The position numbers were made by a program, and so were the translations under genes. Source: Solirubrobacterales bacterium 67-14 (lineage in GTDB: Bacteria; Actinomycetota; Thermoleophilia; Solirubrobacterales; 70-9). From it: a stretch of 63,364 nucleotides of DNA. Position 1 is the first letter of the stretch; each line of letters begins with the position of its first letter. Where the stretch lies: NCBI GenBank assembly GCA_001897355.1, contig MKST01000006.1:34999-98362 (forward strand), given 5' to 3'. Positions 1 through 8,003 of the stretch are shown here, one piece after another. The notes under the pieces are model-generated. The model saw only the letters and a program-made list of their open reading frames with translations, was not told the DNA's origin and searched no databases.

Positions 1-644
1 ACGAGATCGAACCCGCCGAGCGGTGCGACCGTGGAACCGGGCGAGACGAAGTAGACGAGATCGGACGGTCTCGCAGTCGAGGCATACGTGCCGATGAACC
101 TGGTTACGAGCTTCGAGATCGCCTCGGAATCGGAACCGGAGAGCGGGGCTCCTCGCTCCGGCTCGAACGCGGCTGACGACGATCCGGCGACCAGGTACGG
201 GACACCAATCACGCTGAGCTCATCCGCGTCGTCGCGGATCGGGATGGCAAGGCTCTTGACCTGACCCGAGAGGAGCTCGCAGGCGACGGTCACCACCGAG
301 ACATCGGGAGCGACTTGCCTTGCTCCCGATACTTCCGCTTGGGCGACGCCCGGGCCAGATCCGTTCGGCCCGTCGTGCCGGGTCGGAGTGCTATGTCGGG
401 CGACCCCGCGCGGATCGGTGAAGTAACCGCGAGCGAAGCGAACCGCAACCGACGCGACCCGATCATCTACAACCCGGCCCGCAATAGCCGAGTCGGTTAT
501 CGGGACGTTGGATTCGTCCGAGGCGACGATCGCGCCGACGCCACGAAGTAGCAAGACGGCAACCAACGCCCAGAGCGCTACTCGGCCCACGGCGCGAGCC
601 CGTGGACCGACGCCCCGGACTCGGTCGGAAATATCAACAGTCAC
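1..644 (-). CDS. TcpC/VirB8-like conjugal transfer protein (partial, C-terminus off the window)
   Basis: An open frame runs from a GTG at 644 off the left edge, with 214 codons visible. The start is set by a strong Shine-Dalgarno (GAGGAGGTGG at 660-651) six bases upstream. After a short basic N-terminus comes one membrane segment (VALWALVAVLLLRGVGAIVA, about residues 22-41), then a VRFARGYFTD motif, a two-domain NTF2-like body and a DLVYFVSPG stretch near the visible end. This is the layout of the TcpC family of Gram-positive conjugation proteins, VirB8-like bitopic proteins of the mating channel. A GTGACG/CGACAA promoter divergent from the sigma gene lies about 180 bases upstream. The family call is by recalled pattern; no search was run. 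Confidence 0.78.
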   Translation of the reverse strand, partial: MTVDISDRVRGVGPRARAVGRVALWALVAVLLLRGVGAIVASDESNVPITDSAIAGRVVDDRVASVAVRFARGYFTDPRGVARHSTPTRHDGPNGSGPGVAQAEVSGARQVAPDVSVVTVACELLSGQVKSLAIPIRDDADELSVIGVPYLVAGSSSAAFEPERGAPLSGSDSEAISKLVTRFIGTYASTARPSDLVYFVSPGSTVAPLGGFDL

Positions 645-831
645 AGCGCACCACCTCCTCGCGGCCCGTGGGCGACGGGAACGGACGCCGGCCGCCCCGA
701 CCTGAGGGAAGGTCGGGGCAGCGGCCGACCACCGGGAAGAGAGGACCGGGGTCGGGGGTGGGGAGTTTGGTCCCGCACCGGGCGTCCGTGGTGCGCACGA
801 GCCGCTGTTTTTCAAGTGAGTTCATGCCCAC

Positions 832-860
832 TTGTCGCGGCAGACGCCCGGTTGCGTCAC
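832..860 (-). promoter_or_regulatory. Alternative-sigma promoter driving the TcpC-like gene
   Basis: Read on the minus strand, GTGACG (860-855) is followed after exactly 17 nt by CGACAA (837-832). The same two blocks with the same spacing precede the sigma gene and the secreted-protein gene. The extended -35 (GTGACGCAACCG) differs from the other two copies by one base. Confidence 0.6.
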
Positions 861-883
861 CTCTTTTTCAGATCGGAAAATTG

Positions 884-912
884 GTGACGCAAACGGCTTT
901 CAGCTTCGACAA
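884..912 (+). promoter_or_regulatory. Alternative-sigma promoter of the sigma-factor gene
   Basis: GTGACG at 884-889, a 17-nt spacer and CGACAA at 907-912, followed by AAGTGAG. The extended -35 is GTGACGCAAACG. The match to the promoter at 2194-2222 implies that the sigma factor transcribes its own gene. Confidence 0.65.
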
Positions 913-995
913 CGAAGTGAGATGCTGCGTCCTCAACACCCCACAATCGCCCCGACTTTCGTTTCTAAAACAGTGTCTGCGGGAACTCTTCTTGC

Positions 996-2180
996 ATGTC
1001 GATTGGGTTGGTCCATATGAGATGGGCCCTGGACACCGATCAGCTGCGAAGCATCGAGATCGGGTTGCGGTCAAAGCTGCGCGCAAGCCAACTCTCGGAG
1101 AGCTTCATCGACAGACACAGCGAAGACCTCCTCCAACAAGCGGTCACTGAGTACGCGAAGACGCGCGAGCGTGGAGTGAACGTCACGAATCCATGCGGAT
1201 GGATAGTCCACACCGCCCATCGGCGCGCGATAGATCAACTACGTCGTGAACAGCACGAAACCGGCGGGAGCGCCGAGGACATCGCCGCCGACGCGACCGA
1301 CCAGACAACTCCGCTTCCGGACGAGGAAGCTCTAAGTCACATCGAAGCCGAGGAACTTCACCGGGCGATGTCCCGGCTTTCGGTTCCTCAGCGACAGGCA
1401 CTCAGCCTCTACTACTTCGAGGACCAAACAACTCGCGACGGCGCCGAAGCACTCGGATGGAGCGAGCCGACCTTCAGACGACGGCGCGACGCGGCGCTCC
1501 GAAGTCTGCGCAAGCGCTTCGGGGTTCCTGTGCCCGAGTTCGACATCGGGCTCGCCGCTTGGCTCAGTCTCAGCGCCTCAGAGAGTCGCTTCGGATGGAT
1601 CACAGGCCACATCGACGGCACGATCGAGACCGCCCGGTCTAGTGCCGTCGCGATCGCGGATCGAACCCGGGAGTTCGCAACGAGGCTCCTATCCTCCGGT
1701 GGCGGTGAGACTGCGGTCGGTATTGGCAGCCCGGCCAGCAAAGCAGCCGCCGGAGTTTGCGCGACCGCGATCGCCGCATGCACCGCAACTGGCGTGATCG
1801 GGCCAGGCCTCGCCGGAGTTGATCTCATCAACCGTGAAACCAATCCCAAGCCCGTCGTCGAAAAGCGGCTGAAAACCCATAGTCAGCGCCAGGCCCGCCC
1901 GGGCCCGGTTTCTCCGGCCCCGACCATCGCCGACAACCGACTGACCGAAGCCGACAGCCAAAAGGCAACCAGGCGGCAGAACTCGACCAGCAAGAGCCGT
2001 TCAAAAGAACGGTCTCGACAGGCCAACCAAACCGCGAACTCACAGTTCAGCGTCGAGTCGAGCGCACCTTCCTCTTCGGCCCCGAGTACACCATCCAGCC
2101 CACCGGCGAGCACCCCGAGTGCTTCCGCATCCTCGCCAACGCCTGACCAGAGCGCCCAACAGCAATTCGGCCTCCCCTAG
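996..2180 (+). CDS. Sigma-70 family (ECF-like) sigma factor with membrane segment and Ser/Pro-rich tail
   Basis: A region-2-like block with a GWI.HTAHRRAIDQLRRE core (about residues 68-86) and a region-4 helix-turn-helix (about 117-175, with SVPQRQALSLYYFEDQT) identify an RNA polymerase sigma factor. Unlike ordinary ECF factors it continues for more than 200 residues. A hydrophobic Ala/Gly/Val segment (about 249-275) is followed by a basic, then Ser/Pro/Thr-rich disordered tail (about 285-394). This suggests one membrane span with an exposed tail, so sensor and sigma factor could be one protein. No separate anti-sigma gene is adjacent. ATG at 1017 is an alternative start; neither start has a clear Shine-Dalgarno. 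The same promoter class lies upstream of it and of its neighbours. Confidence 0.85.
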   Translation: MSIGLVHMRWALDTDQLRSIEIGLRSKLRASQLSESFIDRHSEDLLQQAVTEYAKTRERGVNVTNPCGWIVHTAHRRAIDQLRREQHETGGSAEDIAADATDQTTPLPDEEALSHIEAEELHRAMSRLSVPQRQALSLYYFEDQTTRDGAEALGWSEPTFRRRRDAALRSLRKRFGVPVPEFDIGLAAWLSLSASESRFGWITGHIDGTIETARSSAVAIADRTREFATRLLSSGGGETAVGIGSPASKAAAGVCATAIAACTATGVIGPGLAGVDLINRETNPKPVVEKRLKTHSQRQARPGPVSPAPTIADNRLTEADSQKATRRQNSTSKSRSKERSRQANQTANSQFSVESSAPSSSAPSTPSSPPASTPSASASSPTPDQSAQQQFGLP

Positions 2181-2193
2181 CCCGCTCGACTTC

Positions 2194-2222
2194 GTGACGC
2201 AAACGCGGGTCTCGTTCGACAA
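2194..2222 (+). promoter_or_regulatory. Alternative-sigma promoter of the secreted-protein gene
   Basis: GTGACG at 2194-2199, 17 nt, then CGACAA at 2217-2222, followed by AAGTGAGG. It sits just after the sigma stop codon and about 70 bases before the start at 2294. With the two promoters at 832-912 it makes a three-member set with identical spacing. Confidence 0.65.
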
Positions 2223-2293
2223 GCAAGTGAGGCGGGTCGTACGCGCCGACTCTCCTTGCTTGTCTCAGCGCGAATCGGGTAGGTGAATGTCAA

Positions 2294-3868
2294 ATGAAGA
2301 AGGGTCTTGGAGGCAAACTCGCCAGGATGGCGGGCACCGGGGCCGTAGCTCTGGTGACGTTGATCCTGATTGGAACACCAGCGAAAGCCGGGGACTATGT
2401 AGTGGCGCAGTGCGCGCCGGGACTGAACGCAGGCACAGAGGCCAGGTTTTCGTCTTCGAGCAACCATTTCAAGGGAATACAGGAGTGCGGACGGAACGCA
2501 CCGGGAGTCCAGATCCGCCATCAACTGGCCGCCGGCGAGACAGGCACCGTCCATCGGCGATTCGGCGCGTGGGTCTGGACGGCTCCACCCGGCACCGTGA
2601 TTAGCGGCGGCTCAACGCGAAGCCGTCTCGAGAACGCGAACGGGGTCTCCGGGTACCTCGTCGTTTCCCCGGATACCGGCAATAGCGCGGTCACGGAGAA
2701 TCAAAACGACGGAAATCAGCATCTCTCCGCCATTCCCGCCGGTCGGTGGCGCTACTTCGTAGCGAGGCTTGAATGCACCGCGCCAAACGAGGGGGACCGT
2801 TGTGTCGGCGCCGCGTCCGACGCTCACACGTACGTCAAACAGATTCGACTTCGACTGACAGACCTATCCTCCCCCGTTCTTAGTGTCGGAGGCTCCCTGC
2901 TCGAAGGCGGCGTTCGCCGTGGTCGACAAACGCTTGGTCTGATCGCCTCCGACCAAGGCGCCGGCCTCAAGTCCACGAGGATCACGGTTAACGGCGTTCA
3001 AGCCGCCGGCGAAGACCTCGGCAGTTCGTGTCATCCGCTGCCCGGCGCTCTGACTTCCAGCTTGTCGCCGTGCCCCAAGGGAATCGGCAAGGTCTACACC
3101 CTCGACACCGCAGCGCCGCCGTTCAGGCATGGGAACAACAAGGTTGAGATCTGCGTGTTCGACTACGCGCAGACCGGAATGCCGAACTTCGACTGCGAAT
3201 CCCGGCAGGTCTTGGTGGACAGCCTTTGTCCGGCTTCGCCAGTCGGGGGCGGCAAGAAGCTCCGGGCTCGTTTTGCCGGTTCCGGCAAGCGATTCGCGCG
3301 TCTGAAGTTCGGCACCGCAACCATTATCCGGGGACGTCTTGGCGACGGTAACGGCAACCCAATCGTCGGCGCTCAGGTTTGTGTCCAAGTTCGCACCGAT
3401 GCGCCGAACCGCAGGTTCAAGCTACTCGCCACCACGGCAACGAACTCGGACGGCCACTTCTCCTACAAGCTCAAGCGGGGCGCTTCCCGAAAGATCCGGG
3501 TCGTCTACCGGGACGGCAGCTTCCAAATGTCTCGCAGCCTTCGCCTCAAGGTCAAGGGAACCTCGACGCTTCGCGTGAGCAGGCACCGAACCCGCCCCCT
3601 GAAGCGGGTCCGGTTCTTCGGCAAGATACCCGGCCCCCATGCCGCTGGCCGTGTCGTGGTCGTCTACGGCACCGTGCCGGGGGCCAAGAAGCGCTTCCTG
3701 GTCCGACGAGCGAAGACCAACGCGGTCGGTCGCTGGCGGGCCGCCTACTCATTCACGCCCGTTCCCGCCAAGACAAGGTTCGTGTTCTGGGCAGTCGTCC
3801 CTAACCAGAACGGGTATCCATACACCCAAGGCCGCTCGGCGGCCCGATACATCCGAGTCAGGCCATAG
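2294..3868 (+). CDS. Exported protein with carboxypeptidase-regulatory-like beta domain
   Basis: A 524-residue protein with a Sec-type signal peptide (basic start, hydrophobic GAVALVTLILIG, cleavage near TPAKA-GDY). The first 300 residues resemble a lectin/LamG-like beta fold with several paired cysteines. Residues about 350-420 (IIRGRLGDGNGNPIVGAQV...TNSDGHFSYKL) match a carboxypeptidase regulatory-like or CNA-B-like domain, followed by a second Ig-like beta domain. No catalytic motif is visible. It is led by the sigma-type promoter at 2194 and followed after 33 bases by another exported protein, which suggests co-transcription. A cell-surface role is likely; its precise function is unknown. 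Confidence 0.75.
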   Translation: MKKGLGGKLARMAGTGAVALVTLILIGTPAKAGDYVVAQCAPGLNAGTEARFSSSSNHFKGIQECGRNAPGVQIRHQLAAGETGTVHRRFGAWVWTAPPGTVISGGSTRSRLENANGVSGYLVVSPDTGNSAVTENQNDGNQHLSAIPAGRWRYFVARLECTAPNEGDRCVGAASDAHTYVKQIRLRLTDLSSPVLSVGGSLLEGGVRRGRQTLGLIASDQGAGLKSTRITVNGVQAAGEDLGSSCHPLPGALTSSLSPCPKGIGKVYTLDTAAPPFRHGNNKVEICVFDYAQTGMPNFDCESRQVLVDSLCPASPVGGGKKLRARFAGSGKRFARLKFGTATIIRGRLGDGNGNPIVGAQVCVQVRTDAPNRRFKLLATTATNSDGHFSYKLKRGASRKIRVVYRDGSFQMSRSLRLKVKGTSTLRVSRHRTRPLKRVRFFGKIPGPHAAGRVVVVYGTVPGAKKRFLVRRAKTNAVGRWRAAYSFTPVPAKTRFVFWAVVPNQNGYPYTQGRSAARYIRVRP

Positions 3869-3901
3869 ACCATTGGTTGAGTCTCGATCCGAGGAGGAGC
3901 A

Positions 3902-4336
3902 ATGAAGAAGCAACGCCGCATCCCATCGCCAGCGACCTTGATCGCCATCGTGGCGTTGTTCGTTGCATTGGGCGGCACCGCCTACGGTGTCGCCCGAAAC
4001 ACCATCGGCACCAATCAGATCAAACCTCGGGCAGTCCAGGCCAAGAACCTCGGGCCGATGAAAATCCGGTGGGGCAAGGTTCGAGACTTCGACAACATCG
4101 CGGGCGACGGTCAGTTCAACGTCGCCTCAGGCCAAGCCCAATGCCGTCGCGGCGAACGACTCGTAAGCGGCGGCGTCAGGACACGCCGCAGCCCGGACTC
4201 GGGGCCGCTCAGAGTTGCGATGATCGACTCGGGGCCAGTCACCCGCAAGCGGCAATGGTTCGTGACCTTGCATTCCGATCTCGGAGGAGCCGCCCGAAAG
4301 CAGTTCGTAGTCTTCGCCTACTGCCTGCTCAGATAG
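3902..4336 (+). CDS. Small exported protein of the SPATLIAIVALFVALGG family
   Basis: A 144-residue protein with a strong ribosome site (GAGGAGGAGC) just before the ATG. The N-terminus (RRIPSPATLIAIVALFVALG) is a signal or anchor sequence that recurs in many Thermoleophilia exported proteins, followed by the family-typical TIGTNQIKPRAVQAKNL stretch. The C-terminal domain has a C-x(2-3)-GE-x-LVSGGV motif and a final cysteine, probably a disulphide-linked beta domain. The gene at 39233 has a similar C-terminal motif. It is probably co-transcribed with the upstream gene under the sigma-type promoter. Function unknown. Confidence 0.7.
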   Translation: MKKQRRIPSPATLIAIVALFVALGGTAYGVARNTIGTNQIKPRAVQAKNLGPMKIRWGKVRDFDNIAGDGQFNVASGQAQCRRGERLVSGGVRTRRSPDSGPLRVAMIDSGPVTRKRQWFVTLHSDLGGAARKQFVVFAYCLLR

Positions 4337-4409
4337 CCATGCCGCCTATGCTTGCTTGGCTTCGCAGCCCCGGGCGAACGCGAGCTAGTTGAGGCGTGAC
4401 CCGTTGCAC

Positions 4410-4778
4410 TCAGGTGCGTTCTCGCCGCTTTTCTAGGCGTCTTCGTAGCGCTTGACCGACCATGAGGGCCGGCACCCAGAAGATGGCCGACCCGATCCAG
4501 AGGACGATCTGGGCGACGTGGATGTTGTCCCGGTCGAAGGCGTGTGGATCGCCGGTGAACAGCGTCAGTGGTATCGGGGCGATCGAGGCGATCAGGAACT
4601 CCTTGTGGACGAAGATCAGGAACCCGAATGTCGCGTAGACCAGGCACACCAGGATCGTGCTCAGGAGGTGGGCTGGGCCACCGTGGGAGACCATCAGGAA
4701 CGCCAGCGCGAGAAAGCAGATAGTCACGGCCACCTCGAAGCGGGCGAGCCCGACTCGATAGGTGCCGTGGCTGCTCAT
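4410..4778 (-). CDS. Small integral membrane protein, unknown
   Basis: 122 residues with about four hydrophobic helices and a very basic C-terminus (RRRLEKRRERT). Its start overlaps the stop of the preceding membrane-protein gene by four bases (ATGA at 4778-4775), so the two are translationally coupled. As last gene of the cupredoxin / polytopic-protein / small-protein set it is probably a partner subunit. The family is not recognised. Confidence 0.65.
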   Translation of the reverse strand: MSSHGTYRVGLARFEVAVTICFLALAFLMVSHGGPAHLLSTILVCLVYATFGFLIFVHKEFLIASIAPIPLTLFTGDPHAFDRDNIHVAQIVLWIGSAIFWVPALMVGQALRRRLEKRRERT

Positions 4779-6160
4779 TGGTTGGCGATCGAGAGCAGAG
4801 CCAGGCCGAGACAGGTGAACCCGACCATGACCACGAGCATCCAGTATTGGGCGCGGGTCGCGACACGGATGTCCGACCAGATCGAGAGTGCCTTGTCGTG
4901 GGCGAGGACGAGCCCGGATACGTGTCCGGCGAGCAGGGCTCCGAGCTGGATGTACCAGATGAGGCTGGTGCTCATCGAGTTGTAGTCGATGCCGTGATCG
5001 GCGGTCCCGAAGAGGTCGGTGGTGCCGGTCCCGAGCGGATCGGAGAGCAGGAACGTGAACTGGGCCTGCTCTTGGAAGTAGAAGAGGCTGAAGTAGTGGG
5101 CGACGAGATAGGCCAGCGCGATCGGGATCAGGGTGTGGCCGAACAGGCGGCGTAGCTCGGGGAAGCTCGGGGCCTGCTTCACGCCTCGCATCCCCCAGAT
5201 GCCCGCGAAGTAGATCGCGGCGACTCCGGCGAGCACGAGGAGCATGATGATCGTGTCGGCCCCGCGGACGGCGGCGGTGATCCCGAGCCCGGAGTCATGG
5301 AGGAAGTCTTGGAGGGATTCGACCACGCTCTTGAGGGCTCCTTCCTGAGCGCCGTCGAAGGTGGTCACTCCGATCGCGGAGATCACCAGCGCGACCGATC
5401 CGGGAACGTTGGCCCAGCCGGTCGTCCCGGAGAGCAGGGGCCGTCGTCCGAGCTTTCCGTCCCGGACCTCCAAGGCGGCCAGGGTCGAGAACATGTTGAA
5501 GTAGACCGACAGGAACTCGCCGCGTTTGATCCAGGTCTCGGTGCCGAACAGGATCATCATGACCAGCGTGTAGGCGGTGTAGAAGACGCTCGCCTCGGCG
5601 ACCACTTGGGGTGAGAGCGAGATCGAGGTTCCCGCGGAGCCGTAGATGATCTCCAGCCAGACGAAGGCGACGAGCCCGACCGCGGCGGGCCAGCGGCCGA
5701 GCCGTTCGGGGTAGGTGAGGTGGACCGGGTCCTGACGGGCGATGGTTTGGTAGATCCAGCCGCCGGCTCGTCCGAGCGCCCGCCAGGGATTGACCGCCCG
5801 GAAGACGTCGCCGAGGAGGGCGCTCGCGACGGGGAACCCGAGCCAGACGGTCACGAAGACGAAGACGAGCGCGAAGTTCCGGTCCGGCGCGGAGGTTCCC
5901 TCGAAGCCCGCGTAGAGCACGACTCCGAGCAGGAAGACGCTGACCAGTCCGAACAGGAACTGCGCCGCCCGGGAGAGCAGGACCGCCGAGAACCGGGGGG
6001 CGATCGGACGCCACTCGTCCCCCTCGAACTTGGGCTTTCGCCAGGCGGCGGCAAGCCCGAAGAACGAGACGACCAGCACGATCGCCGCGCCCCAGGCAAA
6101 CAGCCAGGCGGGGATCGGGAGGTCGCCCTTGGAGGCGAGCGCGTGCGCGAACGGGATCAC
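4775..6160 (-). CDS. Polytopic membrane protein of the 'fenitrothion hydrolase' (FedA-like) family
   Basis: 461 residues with roughly ten to twelve membrane helices, GTG start. The overall pattern (FRAVNPWRALG, a long FGTETW segment, HDSG loops, HYFSLFYFQEQ) matches proteins that actinobacterial annotation pipelines name fenitrothion hydrolase. The name traces back to an inner-membrane organophosphate hydrolase; nothing seen here proves that activity. It begins five bases after a cupredoxin-like gene and overlaps a small membrane protein. An ArsR-type operator precedes the set. Several conserved His/Asp/Glu residues in or near membrane segments and a metal-binding-type partner suggest a metal-related membrane function as an alternative. 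Confidence 0.65.
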   Translation of the reverse strand: MIPFAHALASKGDLPIPAWLFAWGAAIVLVVSFFGLAAAWRKPKFEGDEWRPIAPRFSAVLLSRAAQFLFGLVSVFLLGVVLYAGFEGTSAPDRNFALVFVFVTVWLGFPVASALLGDVFRAVNPWRALGRAGGWIYQTIARQDPVHLTYPERLGRWPAAVGLVAFVWLEIIYGSAGTSISLSPQVVAEASVFYTAYTLVMMILFGTETWIKRGEFLSVYFNMFSTLAALEVRDGKLGRRPLLSGTTGWANVPGSVALVISAIGVTTFDGAQEGALKSVVESLQDFLHDSGLGITAAVRGADTIIMLLVLAGVAAIYFAGIWGMRGVKQAPSFPELRRLFGHTLIPIALAYLVAHYFSLFYFQEQAQFTFLLSDPLGTGTTDLFGTADHGIDYNSMSTSLIWYIQLGALLAGHVSGLVLAHDKALSIWSDIRVATRAQYWMLVVMVGFTCLGLALLSIANQ

Positions 6161-6165
6161 GGCGT

Positions 6166-6618
6166 CTACGGGTTGATCTGAAGCTCCACGATCGGGATCG
6201 CGGAGTTCTCTAGCTCGACCTCGAAGATGCCGTCGATGTCGGCCTTGAACTTGATCGTGGCCGATTCGCCCGCGGAGATGTCCTTGCTGATGTCGTACCC
6301 GTGGACGTGGATCTCCTCGTCCACGTCCGAGCGGACCTTGAACGCGATCTGGTCGCCCTTGGTCGCGTCGATCTTGAGGATGCCGCCGCGTGGCTCTCCG
6401 TCCTTGACCACCACGGTCGGAATGACCGGCTTCGGCGCCGGCTTGCCCGCGGCCTTGTCCTTCTCGGCCTCTTCGGTCTGGCGGGCAACCTCCCCGCCGG
6501 ACGCGGTCGGGCCGTTGTCATCGTCGTTGTCATCAGGCTTGAGGATCACGAAGAGCGCCACGACCACGATCAAGGTGATCGCTCCGGCGACGATGAGGCG
6601 GGTACGGGAGGAAGTCAT
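6166..6618 (-). CDS. Membrane-anchored cupredoxin-like protein
   Basis: 150 residues. One N-terminal membrane segment (about 8-26) is followed by an acidic linker (DDNDDDNG), a charged linker and a C-terminal beta-sandwich (about 66-150). The sandwich contains E-IHVHGYD (HVHGY at 104-108) and ends in VELEN-x(4)-IVELQI, as in EfeO-type cupredoxin domains. The usual Cys copper ligand is missing, so it may bind metal differently or only share the fold. AGGAG lies upstream of the ATG. First gene of the set running to 4410, with an ArsR-type operator at 6659-6678 about 40 bases before the start. Confidence 0.72.
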   Translation of the reverse strand: MTSSRTRLIVAGAITLIVVVALFVILKPDDNDDDNGPTASGGEVARQTEEAEKDKAAGKPAPKPVIPTVVVKDGEPRGGILKIDATKGDQIAFKVRSDVDEEIHVHGYDISKDISAGESATIKFKADIDGIFEVELENSAIPIVELQINP

Positions 6619-6658
6619 GTTCTTATCGGTCTCCTGAACGGTCCATTTAGCCGCAAAT

Positions 6659-6678
6659 ATATGAAAATGCGTTCATGC
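6659..6678. promoter_or_regulatory. ArsR-type operator ahead of the cupredoxin gene set
   Basis: Inverted repeat ATATGAA-N6-TTCATGC. Two other sites in the module (7903-7922 and 8439-8458) have the same 7-6-7 layout, so this is most likely a binding site of the ArsR protein encoded at 8004-8396. Confidence 0.65.
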
Positions 6679-7902
6679 GTGACTTCCGATGCCCTCGACC
6701 CTCGATGAGGGTGGACGCCACAGCAGCCAAGCGAGGACCGTGGCGAGCCCGGCTAGGGCGGCGAGGATGATCGCGACCGCAGAGAGGCCGAGGGCGCTGC
6801 CGAGAACTCCGGCGATCGGGTAGGTCAAAAGCCAGCAGAAGTGGGAGAGCGAGAACTGCGCGGCAAAGAGCGCCGGTCGCTCGTCGGAGTTGGCGGAGCG
6901 CTGGATCAGGCGGCCGGCCGGGGTCTGGACCAGGGCGAGCCCGCATCCGAGGAAGAACCAGCAGAGCATCAGGGCGGGGAGCGATTCGAGCAGGCTTGCC
7001 TCGATGAGCCCGACGGCGAGCATCGCCCCTCCCCCGAGCATGAGCGATCTGTCGCTTGCTCGTCTGAGGATCTTCGGGAGGATCATCGCGACGACCATCG
7101 AGCCGGCACCGGCCGCTCCGAGCCCCCAGGCCACCTCGGCGTCACCCAGGCCGAAGTCGCCTTTCACGTAGATCACGGTGTTGACGATCACCATTGCGCT
7201 TGCCGCAGCCGCGGCGAGGTTGAGTGCGAACAGGCCACGCAACCTCGGGATGCTGAGATAGAGCCGAATGCCGTGGCTTACCTTGCGGAGCGCCTGTTCC
7301 ATCTTGGGGGCGATTCGCGGTTGCGGGATCGTGGTCGAGAAGACGAGGCTCGCCGAGATCAGGAAGGCGACCGCGTTGCCGGCGAACAGCCCGGAGTAGG
7401 AGACCAAGCCGAGCAGGGCGGCCGCGATCGCCGGGCTCGCGAGGCCTTCCAGCTCGTAGGCGAGGCGGGAGAGCGACAGCGCCTCGGTGTAGGTGTCCTC
7501 GTCTTCGAGCACGTCCGGGATCACCGCTTGGAATGTCGGGGTGAACCCGGCCGAGCAGGCGTTCAGGAAGAAGATCAGCACGTAGATCTGCCAGATCTCG
7601 GTCACGAATGCGATCGAGACGACCGCCAGCGCCCGGGTCAGATCCAGGCAGATCAGCAGCCGCTTGCGGGAGACGCCACGCGTCCAGGCGGTCACGACCG
7701 GGGAGACCGTGACGTAGGCGACCATCTTGAGCGCGAGCGCGATCCCGACCACGACTCCGGCGTTGTCGCCCGCGAGATCGAAGGCCAACAGGCTGAGCGC
7801 GACCGTGGCAAGACCCGTCCCGACCAGGGCGATCACCTGGGCGGTAAAAAGGCGCCGGTAGACAGGATGCCGGAGCGGAACGAGCAGATCGGGAGTCGCC
7901 AT
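6673..7902 (-). CDS. Major facilitator superfamily exporter, probably metal-related
   Basis: 409 residues with about twelve membrane helices. The N-terminus (LRHPVYRRLFTAQVIALVGTGLATVALSLLA) is typical of the MFS_3-type exporters that include enterobactin and nickel exporters (NreB-like). It is divergent from a SmtB/CzrA-type ArsR repressor gene, which supports efflux of a divalent metal; the substrate cannot be read from sequence. No Shine-Dalgarno precedes the ATG at 7902 and the operator begins at the next base, so a leaderless mRNA is plausible. Its 3' end overlaps the operator of the cupredoxin set (6659-6678). Confidence 0.8.
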   Translation of the reverse strand: MATPDLLVPLRHPVYRRLFTAQVIALVGTGLATVALSLLAFDLAGDNAGVVVGIALALKMVAYVTVSPVVTAWTRGVSRKRLLICLDLTRALAVVSIAFVTEIWQIYVLIFFLNACSAGFTPTFQAVIPDVLEDEDTYTEALSLSRLAYELEGLASPAIAAALLGLVSYSGLFAGNAVAFLISASLVFSTTIPQPRIAPKMEQALRKVSHGIRLYLSIPRLRGLFALNLAAAAASAMVIVNTVIYVKGDFGLGDAEVAWGLGAAGAGSMVVAMILPKILRRASDRSLMLGGGAMLAVGLIEASLLESLPALMLCWFFLGCGLALVQTPAGRLIQRSANSDERPALFAAQFSLSHFCWLLTYPIAGVLGSALGLSAVAIILAALAGLATVLAWLLWRPPSSRVEGIGSHA

Positions 7903-7922
7903 ACATGAACAACTCTACATAT
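7903..7922. promoter_or_regulatory. ArsR-type operator between exporter and repressor
   Basis: ACATGAA-N6-TACATAT, the same 7-6-7 layout as the other two sites, with a weaker right half. It directly abuts the exporter start codon, so repressor binding would cover transcription start of a leaderless exporter mRNA and probably the repressor promoter too. Confidence 0.6.
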
Positions 7923-8003
7923 GTTGAAGGAGAGGCACGGCGGCCTGAACCGACGAACCGGACCTCCCGCTCTTCTCGCTCCGCCGCACGCGGTAGCGTT
8001 TCC

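Larger units (their letters stand above)
645..995. other. Divergent intergenic control region
   Basis: This 351-base gap between the conjugation gene and the sigma gene holds no convincing gene. It contains two back-to-back promoters of the same class. Their -35 blocks (GTGACGCAA) form an inverted repeat around an A/T-richer centre at 861-883. The segment 645-830 would be a leader of about 180 bases for the conjugation gene. Confidence 0.6.

Noticed and set aside
6841..7908. 355-codon plus-strand frame over the exporter gene
   Set aside because: The antisense protein is a Gln/Glu/Gly/Arg/His mixture without recognisable motifs, whereas the minus strand encodes a clear MFS protein.
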